Source: Robiginitalea sediminis
GTDB lineage: Bacteria > Bacteroidota > Bacteroidia > Flavobacteriales > Flavobacteriaceae
Direction: 5' to 3'
Length of the DNA stretch: 64,000 nt
Assembly: GCF_002198115.1 (NCBI RefSeq)
Contig: NZ_NGNR01000003.1
Location: 508,617 to 572,616 of the forward strand
The translations under genes and the position numbers were made by a program. Positions 32,279-41,435 of the stretch are shown piece by piece. The notes below the pieces were generated by a model, which saw only the letters and a list, made by a program, of their open reading frames with translations, searched no databases and had not been told where the DNA came from. How positions within the stretch are numbered: position 1 is the first letter of the stretch; each line of letters starts with the position of its first letter.

Positions 32279-32351
32279 TGTTTTTCAGTGTCTTTCTCCA
32301 GTAAGATAGCCAATTATTACAAGCCATTGCAGGGAACCGGATGTACAGGCC

Positions 32352-33203
32352 TTAGTCTACCTGCAGGGAGAAGTTGTCTACATACATGGGGATGGTACGG
32401 GGGGTGGGGTTGGCGGTTGCCCCGATCTGTACCCGTTCGTAATAGGTGGGTTGCTGGAGTGTAAAGTCGATCCCCTCTTGGGCAAAGACGTCTCTGAAAA
32501 CCCCGGGATTCGGGAAGTTCATGGCCGGCTGGTCCAGGACCTGCTGCCCGTCTATGACCAAAAGGTTACGGCCGGAATCGGTGGCCGAGAGGGTCATGGT
32601 CCATTCCACCCGAACCCATTGCTGCCTCGGAAACGCATACCGGGTCTGCTGCAGGGTGGAACCGGAGATTTTGCCCCGTTCAATAGACAAATAATCGTTA
32701 CCCCCGGACATCATCAGACGTACCCCCGGGCATTGGTTTTCGGAACCGTAGTTATCGCCTACGGCGGGGTCCCAGCAATTGCAGCACTCCAGGTCCAGAA
32801 GCAGCAGGTCTGCCAGAGGCTCGGTGGTATCGATGTAGAAATCGGCCGAGATGCGTACAGTGCTCCCTTCCGGGATTTGCAGGCCGTTCTTTTCGATGTC
32901 GATTTTTGAGAGTTGGGAATCGGAACCATAAGCCAGTATCCGCAAGGCATTTCCCCCTTCCGAAACCGGGTTGGTTACCACAGAAATCGCATTTTCAGCC
33001 CCTGAAGGATCGGTTTGCTGGATGGTGGACCACCGGCTGCCATCCGTCGGGAAAAGGGCGTTAAGGGAGTTATTGGTCGTTTCGAAGCCGTCTTCAAAAC
33101 GATACGATTGTTCCGGGGCCGGGTTTTCCTCCGGGTCATTTTTATCGCAGCCCAGGCAAAAAACACATAAAAGGCTGATGGTAAGGAAGTAATAGGCTTT
33201 CAT
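32352..33203 (-). CDS. lipoprotein with polysaccharide-lyase/jelly-roll-like domain
   Basis: 283-residue lipoprotein (lipobox CLGC, Cys 19), followed by a short acidic linker. The mature protein resembles heparin-lyase-I or LamG-type beta-jelly-rolls: it starts FEDGFETTN, has YIDTTEPLADLLLLDLECCNCWDP, RVEWTMTLSATDSGRNLLVIDGQQV and ends IPMYVDNFSLQVD. A cluster of Cys in the middle (ECCNCWD, NQCPG) is unusual for this group. It may bind or cleave a surface polysaccharide; catalytic residues are not evident. Confidence 0.62.
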   Translation of the reverse strand: MKAYYFLTISLLCVFCLGCDKNDPEENPAPEQSYRFEDGFETTNNSLNALFPTDGSRWSTIQQTDPSGAENAISVVTNPVSEGGNALRILAYGSDSQLSKIDIEKNGLQIPEGSTVRISADFYIDTTEPLADLLLLDLECCNCWDPAVGDNYGSENQCPGVRLMMSGGNDYLSIERGKISGSTLQQTRYAFPRQQWVRVEWTMTLSATDSGRNLLVIDGQQVLDQPAMNFPNPGVFRDVFAQEGIDFTLQQPTYYERVQIGATANPTPRTIPMYVDNFSLQVD

Positions 33204-33294
33204 AGTATGGAAAACGCAAAAAACGAAAACTTCTTGCGCGCTATCCCTATTTTACCGGACAGCCTACCCTAAGGGCAATGCCCTACGTTCTTCC

Positions 33295-34404
33295 TTACAG
33301 GGCTAACAGCAGGTCCATAAGTTCAAAACAAAGGTCATCGATCTTTCCTTTGTCCTGATGAAACGCCGATACATTGGAAAGGATAACGACCCCGAACTTC
33401 TTGTTGGGTTCCAGGGCCATCGATGCCGTGTATCCTGCAGTGCCCCCGTTATGCCAGAGGACCTCCTGCCCGCTCTTGGTCCTGGGCAGGTGCCAGCCCA
33501 GACCAATTCGCATATTGTCCCTAATGTTGAACGTCGCCTCCCGCGTGAGGGCTAAAACCGGATTTTCCAGGTCGAAATGTGCCCGAGCAAAAATAGAGAG
33601 GTCATTAGCAGAGGAGAGGATGGCCCCTGCCCCGGCCAGGGCATCGAATTCCCAATGGGGGGTGGGTTCTCCCACTGCATTTAACCCGGGAATCAGATGG
33701 GAATCCACCTTGGCTAAATCCGTGGTGGAGTGCGTCATGTCCTGGGGGAGGAACACCTGTTGCTGTAGCTGTTCTTCATATGAAGCCCCGGAAATCCTTT
33801 CCAGCAGATAACCCAGCAGGCCTGCACCCAGGTTGGAATACCCATAGGTACTCCCGGGCTGGTTTTCCGCCTCCATACCACCGGTAAGATATTCCTCCAG
33901 TTTGGCGCCGTCGTAATCCCGGTATGGGTTTTCCGGGTTGAAGGTAAAAGGATTGAGGTTTGTCGGAAGCCGCGGTAACCCGGAGGTGTGGTTGGCCAGT
34001 TGCAAGAAGGTAATTTCACGCGCTTCGTTCAGTTCTTTCTCCACATAGTGGCCAATGGGTTCGGTTAGGGAAACGCGCCCCTGAATGACCTGATGGGCCA
34101 GCAGAGTTGCCGTAAAGACCTTGCTGATGGAGCCGACCTCAAAAACGCGGGATTCGTTTGCTGCAAACCGCAGGGTATCGTTTTCCCGGAGTATGCCCAA
34201 AAAATACGTCTGGTCCGGATAAAGCAGGGCCACGGAGAGTTGTGTTTTTTCGGGGAAGGTTTTCGCATGCTGGTAGACCAATGCCGCATGCTCTTCGGAA
34301 ACGCCATTAGGAAGGGGAGTAAGTCCATTGGCAGCCGGTACGGTTTGACCCCTGGAACAAGCGCAAAAAATGCAACCCAGGAGAACCAGCCAGTAGTTTT
34401 TCAT
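33295..34404 (-). CDS. serine hydrolase of the class C beta-lactamase/DD-peptidase fold
   Basis: 369-residue exported serine hydrolase (signal peptide, Cys 16, possible lipoprotein). The active-site S-x-x-K is SISK in VFEVGSISKVF, the Tyr motif is YGYSN (Y-x-N), and the third motif is HNGGTAGY. This is the beta-lactamase class C/EstB family; activity may be on peptidoglycan peptides, esters or D-amino peptides. A -7-like TACCTTTA is on the minus strand at 34429-34436, 25 bases upstream. Related to the gene at 43002 only by family. Confidence 0.86.
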   Translation of the reverse strand: MKNYWLVLLGCIFCACSRGQTVPAANGLTPLPNGVSEEHAALVYQHAKTFPEKTQLSVALLYPDQTYFLGILRENDTLRFAANESRVFEVGSISKVFTATLLAHQVIQGRVSLTEPIGHYVEKELNEAREITFLQLANHTSGLPRLPTNLNPFTFNPENPYRDYDGAKLEEYLTGGMEAENQPGSTYGYSNLGAGLLGYLLERISGASYEEQLQQQVFLPQDMTHSTTDLAKVDSHLIPGLNAVGEPTPHWEFDALAGAGAILSSANDLSIFARAHFDLENPVLALTREATFNIRDNMRIGLGWHLPRTKSGQEVLWHNGGTAGYTASMALEPNKKFGVVILSNVSAFHQDKGKIDDLCFELMDLLLAL

Positions 34405-34475
34405 TGTAATACGCGTTCTTTAGACCATTAAAGGTAATATTCCAAGGGGTTTACAGGCACAAGCCATGCGAAAAA

Positions 34476-35504
34476 TTACAGACTTTGGCCGCCTCTCCAG
34501 GTTTGGGAAGTCATTTCAAACTGGATTTCCCCATCCGGGAAACGGCTGGTTTCCAACCACCCTAGGTTGCGGTAAAACCCCTCCGCACGGGTCCCCGGCC
34601 CGGTAGAAAGCCAGGCCTTTTCCTTGCCCTGCCCAAAGTACCAATCCATCATAACCCGGTGGAGCCTGCGTCCGATGCCCCGACCCTCCGCCTCTGGCAG
34701 CAGGAAAAGCGCCCAGATGTTGTTATCCGCCAGGTCGGCTATGGCAAACCCGACCACGCCTTCCGGGGTTTCGGCTACCCAACCTCGGCCGCGCCGGGTG
34801 ATATAGTCCAGGCAAATGGCATCGGTAACCTTCTCGGGGTGTAGCAGGATGTTTTCCCGGACCCCCCTTCGGATTTGCTGCATGCGGGGGATATCCGAAG
34901 TCGTAGCCTCCCGGATTCGGATGTTTATGGCCGAAGGACCCTTAAGTGAATTTGAGGCCCGTCTGGGAGTAGTGGTTTTTGGGTGCTCCAGAATCATCAG
35001 CAGGAGTTCTTCAGGAGGATCTCCAAGCCTGATGGACCCGGAAGGCCGAAAACCCAGTTTTGCGAGGAGTCCCCGGGAGGCCTGGTTGTCCGGCCTTGTT
35101 ATCGCCTTTAGGGTTTCAAGGCCAAAGGTGTGGAATGCCGCCTCGATAACCCCGCTTGCCGCTTCAAAGCCATAACCCTTGCCCTCGTAGGCCGGCAGGA
35201 GGGCAAACCCCAGGTCGATACCTTCCAACCCCTCCCGGTCATATAGGCCGCAGGTTCCTATTTTCGCCTGGTCTTCCTTCCGGATGAGGGTGAAATTGCC
35301 AAAGCCCAGGCGTTCCTGCTGGGACATGGTGTTTTTTAGGATATATGCCCTGGCGTCGGCCTCGGACCCGATTCCCCGGTCTCCAATATACTGAAGCCAT
35401 TTCGGGGTGTTGGCCAGGAGGTGGAAAAACGCAGCGTCTTCCGCGTTAGTGGGCCTGAGCCAAAGCCGCTGGGTTTCAAGGATGCCGGGAGGGTTGTGTT
35501 GCAT
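34476..35504 (-). CDS. two-domain GNAT acetyltransferase fusion
   Basis: 342-residue protein with two acetyltransferase domains. Residues about 8-175 are RimJ/RimL-like (LETQRLWLRPTNAEDAAFFHLL, GFALLPAYEGKGYGFEAA). Residues about 195-335 are a general GNAT (IREATTSDIPRMQQIRRGVREN, LFLLPEAEGRGIGRRLH). Both have the acetyl-CoA loop (EGKGYG, EGRGIG). The linker (180-195) is Thr/Arg-rich. It is either a fusion of two modifying enzymes or an in-frame join of adjacent genes. Substrates unknown. Confidence 0.85.
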   Translation of the reverse strand: MQHNPPGILETQRLWLRPTNAEDAAFFHLLANTPKWLQYIGDRGIGSEADARAYILKNTMSQQERLGFGNFTLIRKEDQAKIGTCGLYDREGLEGIDLGFALLPAYEGKGYGFEAASGVIEAAFHTFGLETLKAITRPDNQASRGLLAKLGFRPSGSIRLGDPPEELLLMILEHPKTTTPRRASNSLKGPSAINIRIREATTSDIPRMQQIRRGVRENILLHPEKVTDAICLDYITRRGRGWVAETPEGVVGFAIADLADNNIWALFLLPEAEGRGIGRRLHRVMMDWYFGQGKEKAWLSTGPGTRAEGFYRNLGWLETSRFPDGEIQFEMTSQTWRGGQSL

Positions 35505-35552
35505 GGCTTGCCGGGGTTTCCCGCAGCGCCCAAATGGGTGCTTTGGAGAGGG

Positions 35553-35909
35553 TTACACCTGTTGCCCGAAGGTAAGCAAATTGTTATCCGGGTCCAGCAG
35601 GGAGAATTCCCGCTGCCCCCAGGGCTTGGTTTCCAGCTGGCCGTTGGGGTGGATGGGAACCTCCCCATCCAACAGAGCGCGATAAAAGGCGTCTATTTGC
35701 GCCACACGGATGTACACCTGGCCGTAGTTTTCGGCCGGGTTCAGGCCGGGGAATTCAAAGAAGTGGATCTGAACCTGGTCGCGCGCCACCATCAGGTATC
35801 CTGGATAGTCGGCATTACCGTACTCCTGAAAACCCAGGGTTTTGGTGTAGAAGGCGCGGGTTACGGCTTTGCTGCGCATAGGCAGCTTCGGGTGGATGGC
35901 AGTGAGCAT
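35553..35909 (-). CDS. VOC-family protein (glyoxalase/bleomycin-resistance-like)
   Basis: 118-residue vicinal-oxygen-chelate fold protein: IHPKLPMRSKAVTRAFYTKTLGFQ at the start, NADYPGYLMVARDQVQIHFFEFP and DPDNNLLTFGQ at the end. These carry the usual His/Glu metal positions. Typical of bleomycin-binding (Ble-like) or glyoxalase-type proteins. Cognate substrate unknown. Confidence 0.85.
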   Translation of the reverse strand: MLTAIHPKLPMRSKAVTRAFYTKTLGFQEYGNADYPGYLMVARDQVQIHFFEFPGLNPAENYGQVYIRVAQIDAFYRALLDGEVPIHPNGQLETKPWGQREFSLLDPDNNLLTFGQQV

Positions 35910-35948
35910 ATCGGCTTTAGTGTTGGTTCAAAGAGTGGAAGGTGCCGG

Positions 35949-37058
35949 TCAGTCGGGTTTCGAAAGGCCAGGGCTGTTGTACTCGATTTCTTCTATATGG
36001 AGCTGCAACCAGGTCCAGTCCCCAGTTTCGGTTTTCCATTGCACCTCACACCGCACCGGTATTTCCACCCCGTTGCGTACCTGGGTTTCCTTCGCCAGGA
36101 CGGTCCACGGTGTAGGCTGGGAAACGCTGGCATCCCGGTAGCGCAGGGCTGTGAACGTTTCAAAGCTGCCCTGATGGTCAAAATAAAAAGTGCCGGACCC
36201 GGAAACACCTTTGTAGGAGAGGGTAGCCATGGCAGCGTTTTCCCCCTTTGGTTCCCAGGTGATATAGGGGCTCAGGGCCGCCGACGGGAACCAGACCATC
36301 TCAGCCAGGTAGCGCTGCAGGGTGGCCTGGTCTACCTTGGGGTCGGCGGTTGCTCTGGCCACGGGGATTAACGACCCAAGGGCAATGTGCATTTCCCCTT
36401 TCCCCCCGGTAAACCGGTCACGGCCGGTTACCGGTAAAAACGCATTCATCTCCGTTTGGATACTCCAAACAAAACCGGGGGGATCAACGGTAAAAACCTG
36501 TTCGGCCCTCCCGGGGTTCCAGGAATCCTGCCCTGGTTTCAGTTTGAGTTGCAGTTCCTGCCGGAGCCAGACGGTAGATACGGCAGGTTTCCCTACCACC
36601 CCGCTGCGGGACAACCATTGATGTACAACCGGAGGGAGGCCCTGTAGGTCCGTTTCTGTTATCCGCTGCGGTGAAGGCGTCGAGGCCTGGGATAGCAACT
36701 CAGCCCGCTCCTGCTGTACCTGCTGCTGGAAGGATGCCTTTGCGTGGCCCAGGACAACCCCCACTAGGATAAGGACATTGGCTATGGTACCAAAACGGGC
36801 ATCCGTCCAGGCCATTGCGATTACTGCCTGGGAGATCACCAATCCGGCCAGGGCCGCCAGGTACCAGGAGGGAACCTCAAGGTAATGCAATACAGCTGTC
36901 AGGGAGAAAAGGACAAAAGCCAACAACCAAAACACCCCTGCGGTCCGGCTTACGGGCTGGCCCAGGCCTTCTAGTTCCGCCAGCCCAAAGGCTTTGGCAA
37001 AGCCCATTAGGTGGATAAGGCCATGCAGGGCAACCAGCAATGTAAAGGCAAACCGCAT
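35949..37058 (-). CDS. membrane protein with large C-terminal domain (DUF6544/DUF6920-like)
   Basis: 369-residue protein with four hydrophobic segments at the N-terminus (about 3-20, 38-58, 64-80, 88-106), then a large soluble domain. The latter contains VKLRQELQLKLKPGQ-like and RDRFTGGKGEMHIALGSLIPV, plus YITWEPKGENAAMATLSYKGVSGSGTFYFD, which match uncharacterised Bacteroidota DUFs of this type (name uncertain). No enzyme motif seen. Confidence 0.6.
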   Translation of the reverse strand: MRFAFTLLVALHGLIHLMGFAKAFGLAELEGLGQPVSRTAGVFWLLAFVLFSLTAVLHYLEVPSWYLAALAGLVISQAVIAMAWTDARFGTIANVLILVGVVLGHAKASFQQQVQQERAELLSQASTPSPQRITETDLQGLPPVVHQWLSRSGVVGKPAVSTVWLRQELQLKLKPGQDSWNPGRAEQVFTVDPPGFVWSIQTEMNAFLPVTGRDRFTGGKGEMHIALGSLIPVARATADPKVDQATLQRYLAEMVWFPSAALSPYITWEPKGENAAMATLSYKGVSGSGTFYFDHQGSFETFTALRYRDASVSQPTPWTVLAKETQVRNGVEIPVRCEVQWKTETGDWTWLQLHIEEIEYNSPGLSKPD

Positions 37059-37124
37059 TCCATCAGGGTATTGGAAAAAAGCCAGTAGGCTACCTGAACT
37101 AAGGTAGAAAATTTCTGGGTTGGT

Positions 37125-37520
37125 TTACCCGGGTTTTCCCGGCTGTGCCCCTGGATGTTTCCGCAGCTGGTATAGGGCGAACCCCCCCAGTACCAGCTCT
37201 CCTACCCACCCGAAGGCGTAGGCTGGGGAGGGAATCCCGTCCAGGGCAATACTCAGCAGCCGTCCTGCAGCCAACCCGAGCATGAAAACGATATTCAGCA
37301 GCGTAGCCGCTTTCCAGTACCCCGACTTAAAGATACCCAGGATCCACAGGGCTGCGCTACCCAGGTAGAGCCCCATAATGGCGCGGAAGACGTTGTTCAG
37401 GTCCGTACTGTCTACTTGAAAATCGAAAAGCAGGGGTAGGGCATCGGCCGGAGCCACCCCATAGAGCAAGGCGGCGGGGATTACAATTACCGAGGAGAGG
37501 ACCAGGTGGAGGTTTTTCAT
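37125..37520 (-). CDS. DUF4345-type membrane protein
   Basis: 131-residue protein with four hydrophobic segments. The pattern LYGVAPADALPLLFDF followed by DLNNVFRAIMGLYLGSAALWILG resembles DUF4345 proteins. Function unknown. It precedes the second cls gene by 13 bases of spacing in the minus direction (start of this gene is beyond the cls stop). Confidence 0.7.
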   Translation of the reverse strand: MKNLHLVLSSVIVIPAALLYGVAPADALPLLFDFQVDSTDLNNVFRAIMGLYLGSAALWILGIFKSGYWKAATLLNIVFMLGLAAGRLLSIALDGIPSPAYAFGWVGELVLGGFALYQLRKHPGAQPGKPG

Positions 37521-37533
37521 GGTGTTAGCCTTA

Positions 37534-38976
37534 CTACATTAGGGCAGAAAACAAGTGCAGGAGTTTTTCCCAGAACCGGACCAGCATGGGCCTTTTATTC
37601 CACTCTTCTTCGGATATTTCCCGGGCATCCTCAAGGTCCTTGAAAAACTGGTCGCTCAAAAGGCCTGCCAGGCCCGTGTCAAATACCAGGGCGTTGATTT
37701 CAAAGTTAAGGTCGAAACTCCTGTTGTCCAGGTTGGCGGTGCCTACCACCGATACTTTTTTGTCGCAAACCAGGGTCTTGGCATGGACAAAGCCCTTCCG
37801 GTATAAATGGATATGCACGCCTGCTTCCAGGAGCTCCTGGTAAAAGGAGCGGGAAGTGCTGTTCACGATAAAGGAATCCGAAACCTCCGGAACCAGGATA
37901 TGGATGGTAACTCCGCTTAAGGCGGAAATTTTCAGGGCATTCAGAAAGGAGCTGTCCGGGATGAGGTAGGGGGTGGTAATCAGGACCTCCTCCCTGGCCA
38001 AAAGGATGGTTTGTATCAGGGAATAAAGGATATTCGGGTAGTCGGAATCCGGGCCGCTTTCCACTATCTGGACCAACTGATCCCCATGCTTTTGCGCTAT
38101 GTTTTCAATGGGGAAGTAGTCCGTGGAGAACCCAATATCCTGCCCGGCACAGAAATTCCAGTCCGTCAGGAAGGTGAATTGCAGGTTCATGACGGCGGTG
38201 CCGGTAATACGCAGGTGCGTATCCCTCCAATACAGGTCGTTTTTGGGTTGGTTGATGTACTTGTCGCTGACATTAATACCCCCTATAAAACCGGTAAGCC
38301 CATCGATGACCACAATTTTCCGGTGGTTGCGGTAGTTAATCCGGTTTGCAAACCTGATAAATGTGATTTTGTGGAAGGGGTAGGCCTCCACCCCTCCTTC
38401 GCGCAGTCTTTTCGCCAGGGTAGCGCGGATCCCCTGGCTGCCGAAATCATCGTAAATAAAGCGAACCTGGACGCCTTCCCCCGCTTTGGCGATCAGGATA
38501 TCCGCAATCTGGTTGCCGATGTCATCATCCTCATAGATATAGTATTCCATATGGATGTGGTGCCTGGCGTTCCGCAGGCATTCCAGCAGGATAGGGAACT
38601 TAGACTCCCCATTGATACAAAGGGATACGGCATTGTTCTCCGACACCATCCCCCTTTGTTTCTGAAAGTGTGCGAGGGGGTAGAAATGCCCCAATTCCTC
38701 CTTGTTTTTCTTCAGGATGGCCGAGGCATGCGCCAACCTTCTTTCCCTTAGTTGGGGGAAGGCCGTATTATTGACTGCCAGCTTCTTCTTGTAGAGTTTC
38801 CTTTTCCGGTAATTCAGCCCCACACTGAAATAGATCAGTATACCAATTACCGGCAGTCCAAGGATGAGCAGGAGGTAGCCCAGTCCCTTGCTGGGGGTGG
38901 TGGTATGCAGGATAATCCGAATGCAGACCAGGAGCACGACCAGGAAATACAGGCCGATCAGTAGCGGGTATTCCAT
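37534..38976 (-). CDS. cls: cardiolipin synthase-like phospholipase D protein (second copy)
   Basis: 480 residues from Met 38976 (MEYPLLIGLYFLVVL); an upstream Met would add 24 residues without membrane character. Two N-terminal membrane helices, then two HKD motifs: NYRNHRKIVVIDG near 225 and GFVHAKTLVCDKK near 395, with GTANLDNRSFDLNFE after. It catalyses phosphatidyl transfer to make cardiolipin or a related lipid. It is distinct in sequence from the copy at 17326. Two Cls genes are common in Bacteroidota and may work at different growth stages or on different substrates. Confidence 0.88.
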   Translation of the reverse strand: MEYPLLIGLYFLVVLLVCIRIILHTTTPSKGLGYLLLILGLPVIGILIYFSVGLNYRKRKLYKKKLAVNNTAFPQLRERRLAHASAILKKNKEELGHFYPLAHFQKQRGMVSENNAVSLCINGESKFPILLECLRNARHHIHMEYYIYEDDDIGNQIADILIAKAGEGVQVRFIYDDFGSQGIRATLAKRLREGGVEAYPFHKITFIRFANRINYRNHRKIVVIDGLTGFIGGINVSDKYINQPKNDLYWRDTHLRITGTAVMNLQFTFLTDWNFCAGQDIGFSTDYFPIENIAQKHGDQLVQIVESGPDSDYPNILYSLIQTILLAREEVLITTPYLIPDSSFLNALKISALSGVTIHILVPEVSDSFIVNSTSRSFYQELLEAGVHIHLYRKGFVHAKTLVCDKKVSVVGTANLDNRSFDLNFEINALVFDTGLAGLLSDQFFKDLEDAREISEEEWNKRPMLVRFWEKLLHLFSALM

Positions 38977-39198
38977 GTAAATTGTCTTTATGGCTTGCAC
39001 AGAAAGATACACCTTCTTGAGCGGTTCGGGCCAAATAGGTTTCCACATCTTCTGGTAAGGAATGCAGATAAGCCGTGGGATACCACCACCCAGCTCTTTT
39101 TTAGCCCTTCGGGAAGGTTGTTTTGGGCGTTAACCATGGCTTGCATGTTATCGCCCCAGGCGGGCTATCCGAGGATTTTGGGTTGATCGGTAATTCGG

Positions 39199-39984
39199 TT
39201 ACTTTATCTCCCGATCCAGTAACTCAAGCATTTCCCGGATGCGGTCGCGGAGGGTCTCGGATTGGATATTGGTAATCTGGTGATAGGTAACTACCTGGCT
39301 GATAATACCTTCCAGGGCTGTATCCTGCAGGACGGCTATCAGGTCCAGTGGCTTGCGTGTGGGCTTTAAGGTGAATTTGTAACTGAAGGTACTGTCCAGG
39401 GCTTCCGTCGGGGTATACCCATCTTTCCATAGGTTGTCATTCAAATTACGCGCGATACCGAGCCGAACATGACTTGGAAAAATCATTTCAGTCCTATACT
39501 TCTTGAAGTCGGTTTCTAACTCCTGAACCTGATACACCTCAGAGGACCAGTTGGAAAGGTAACGGACCAGGGTGTCGTTTTGGATCAGCCGTATTTTATC
39601 CGTGCCGATAATATCATTTTTTATAGGGTCGAAGGTCGGATCCCGGCTAATGTTGGCCATGGCCGAATAAAAAACAGCTTCTTCCAATGATTCCGGCTCG
39701 TCTATAAATTCCAGCAGGGTATTACAGGCCATAAGGCCCTCATTGCGCATTTCTATTTTCTGGTTAAGCTGCTCCAGGTTGTTCTGGTATTCACTTCTCA
39801 ACTGCCGGAGGATGGCTTGCTCCTTTTCCCGGTCCTTCCGTGCTTCATTCAGGTTATTTATTTGCAGGGCAATCAGGATCCCAATGACCACCAAAACGAT
39901 TTCCCCTGCGGCGTAAAACAGGTATTTGCGGAAATTGTTTTGGGAAAGAAGCTGGTTTCGGATGGTTCTGAAAAACTGGATCAT
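39199..39984 (-). CDS. DUF6090-family membrane protein
   Basis: 261-residue protein with the DUF6090 hallmark start: MIQFFRTIRNQLLSQNNFRKYLFYAAGEI, a single membrane helix (about 25-44, GIVLVVIGILIALQINNLNE-like), then a soluble, mostly helical domain. Function unknown; members occur in many flavobacterial genomes, often in several copies. Three copies are in this window; this one is more diverged than the tandem pair at 50846 and 51561. A -7-like element lies at 40028-40035. Confidence 0.82.
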   Translation of the reverse strand: MIQFFRTIRNQLLSQNNFRKYLFYAAGEIVLVVIGILIALQINNLNEARKDREKEQAILRQLRSEYQNNLEQLNQKIEMRNEGLMACNTLLEFIDEPESLEEAVFYSAMANISRDPTFDPIKNDIIGTDKIRLIQNDTLVRYLSNWSSEVYQVQELETDFKKYRTEMIFPSHVRLGIARNLNDNLWKDGYTPTEALDSTFSYKFTLKPTRKPLDLIAVLQDTALEGIISQVVTYHQITNIQSETLRDRIREMLELLDREIK

Positions 39985-40027
39985 AGCCTGGGCCCGGGTG
40001 GGGTATTGACGTGTGCGCTGCGCTCCC

Positions 40028-40035
40028 TAAATGTA
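40028..40035 (-). promoter_or_regulatory. -7-like element upstream of the 39199 DUF6090 gene
   Basis: Minus strand TACATTTA (7/8 match to TAnnTTTG), 44 bases before the start codon. The same octamer is found at 53005-53012 and 62704-62711. Confidence 0.45.
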
Positions 40036-40071
40036 GTCCTTTTTCCAAAAATGCGAGGGTATGGTATGTAG

Positions 40072-40992
40072 TCAGTCCCTCCCCAGGGAACCGATAAACC
40101 GAATAGCCCCCGGCAGGATGCTGAAGGTAGCCGGGGCCTGGCCCACGTACTCCCCGTCTGCCTCAATGCCGCAGGGGTGTACGCTTTCCAGCCGGATCAT
40201 CCGTGCCTCACGGTAGTGCACTTCGGGGTGGTGGATGGCAACTCCCTTTTTCAGTTTTGGGAGGTTCAACAAATAGTCCTTCAGGCTGAGGTCCCCGAAA
40301 ATGGACAGGTGGAGCTTCCCGTCGTCCGGAATGGCCTCAGGTGCCACGCAAATCGCATTGCCGAAATACCTTCCGTTGGCAACGGCCAGCTGCATCAACG
40401 GCCCTTTCCAATGCCAGTCTCCTTCCGTAAGGAGCACTTCTTTTTTGGTGTACCGGTAAAACCCCTTCAGGATATGCCAGAAATAGCCCATGCGCGAATC
40501 CAGGAATCCCGAGGCATTTTCCATGCGCTTTACCACTTCGGCTCCCAGCCCAACCCCTGAAATATTGATGAAATATCGGGTTTCGCCCCTGGGATCCAGG
40601 ATAATTTTTCCCAGGTCCAGCCGGCGGGTGGCCCTGTTCCGGATATTCAGGATTAAGGCCTCAAAAGAAGGGGTAATCCCGGTCGTACGGGCAAAGTCAT
40701 TTGCTGACCCATAGGGGAGCAGACCTAAAGCCGGGTGGGCATTGGTGGGGATGTTGCTCTGCATCATCCCGTTTACCACTTCGTGCAGGGTCCCGTCTCC
40801 CCCCACGGCCACCAGGTAATCGCACCCGTCCTGGGTGGCCTGGCGGGCCAGTTCCACCGCGTGCCCCGCCCAAAGGGTGGTCAGCAGGTGTACGCTTCCC
40901 AGGGCCGGTTCCCGGCTCATGCGTTCCAGTTGGGGAAGCAGCCGCGAGAGGCGGTTGTTTTTGTTGTTGATGATACAAACGACCTTCACCAA
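40072..40992 (-). CDS. diacylglycerol/lipid kinase (YegS/DagK-like)
   Basis: 306-residue lipid kinase of the DAGK catalytic family. The glycine-rich loop GGDGTLHEVVNG is near 72-83, LGLLPYGSANDFAR near 104-117, and a later FINISGVGLGAEVVKR matches YegS-like proteins. It phosphorylates diacylglycerol or a related lipid and may link to phospholipid recycling. Stop and start spacing suggest an independent unit with a short gap to the YecH-like gene. Confidence 0.88.
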   Translation of the reverse strand: MVKVVCIINNKNNRLSRLLPQLERMSREPALGSVHLLTTLWAGHAVELARQATQDGCDYLVAVGGDGTLHEVVNGMMQSNIPTNAHPALGLLPYGSANDFARTTGITPSFEALILNIRNRATRRLDLGKIILDPRGETRYFINISGVGLGAEVVKRMENASGFLDSRMGYFWHILKGFYRYTKKEVLLTEGDWHWKGPLMQLAVANGRYFGNAICVAPEAIPDDGKLHLSIFGDLSLKDYLLNLPKLKKGVAIHHPEVHYREARMIRLESVHPCGIEADGEYVGQAPATFSILPGAIRFIGSLGRD

Positions 40993-41033
40993 AAGGAGTT
41001 TATCACGGTTACCCCTCTGCGCTCCATCTTATT

Positions 41034-41321
41034 TTAGTTGCCGGAGTCTACTTCGGCGCCGGTGAACTGCTGATGTCCGTTGCAAATCTTCAGGGAAGGG
41101 TGGAGGGCTACCTTGCCCTCCGCGGTAAGGACGGCTTTCTGGCGGTTTACAAGGAATTCCAGGGCGTCTTCCTTGGGAAATGCGGTCCCGGAACAGGAGC
41201 CGAAGCGGACATCTTCCCCCCAGGTTTCCCCAATAGCCAGGGTTAGTTCTTCGGGGGTCCATTGGGTGTTATGCTGTTCGATGAGGAAAATTACCTCGTG
41301 GATGTGTTTGACGTTTGGCAT
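41034..41321 (-). CDS. YecH-family (DUF2492) metal-binding protein
   Basis: 95-residue protein from Met 41321 (MPNVKHIHEVIFLI). It matches YecH/DUF2492: HIHEV at the start, GEDVRFGSCSG in the middle and HPSLKICNGHQQ toward the end, with conserved His and Cys that may bind metal. The longer frame upstream has no homology. Confidence 0.82.
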   Translation of the reverse strand: MPNVKHIHEVIFLIEQHNTQWTPEELTLAIGETWGEDVRFGSCSGTAFPKEDALEFLVNRQKAVLTAEGKVALHPSLKICNGHQQFTGAEVDSGN

Positions 41322-41435
41322 GCGGGTGCTTATCAAATGGGTTAGGCAATGGGTTCGGGCCGGAAAAGGCCTGACATGTTTAAAGGTAATCAATTCCACG
41401 GCCTCAGGAGCACTTTTTATGCCCCGGAAGACAGC

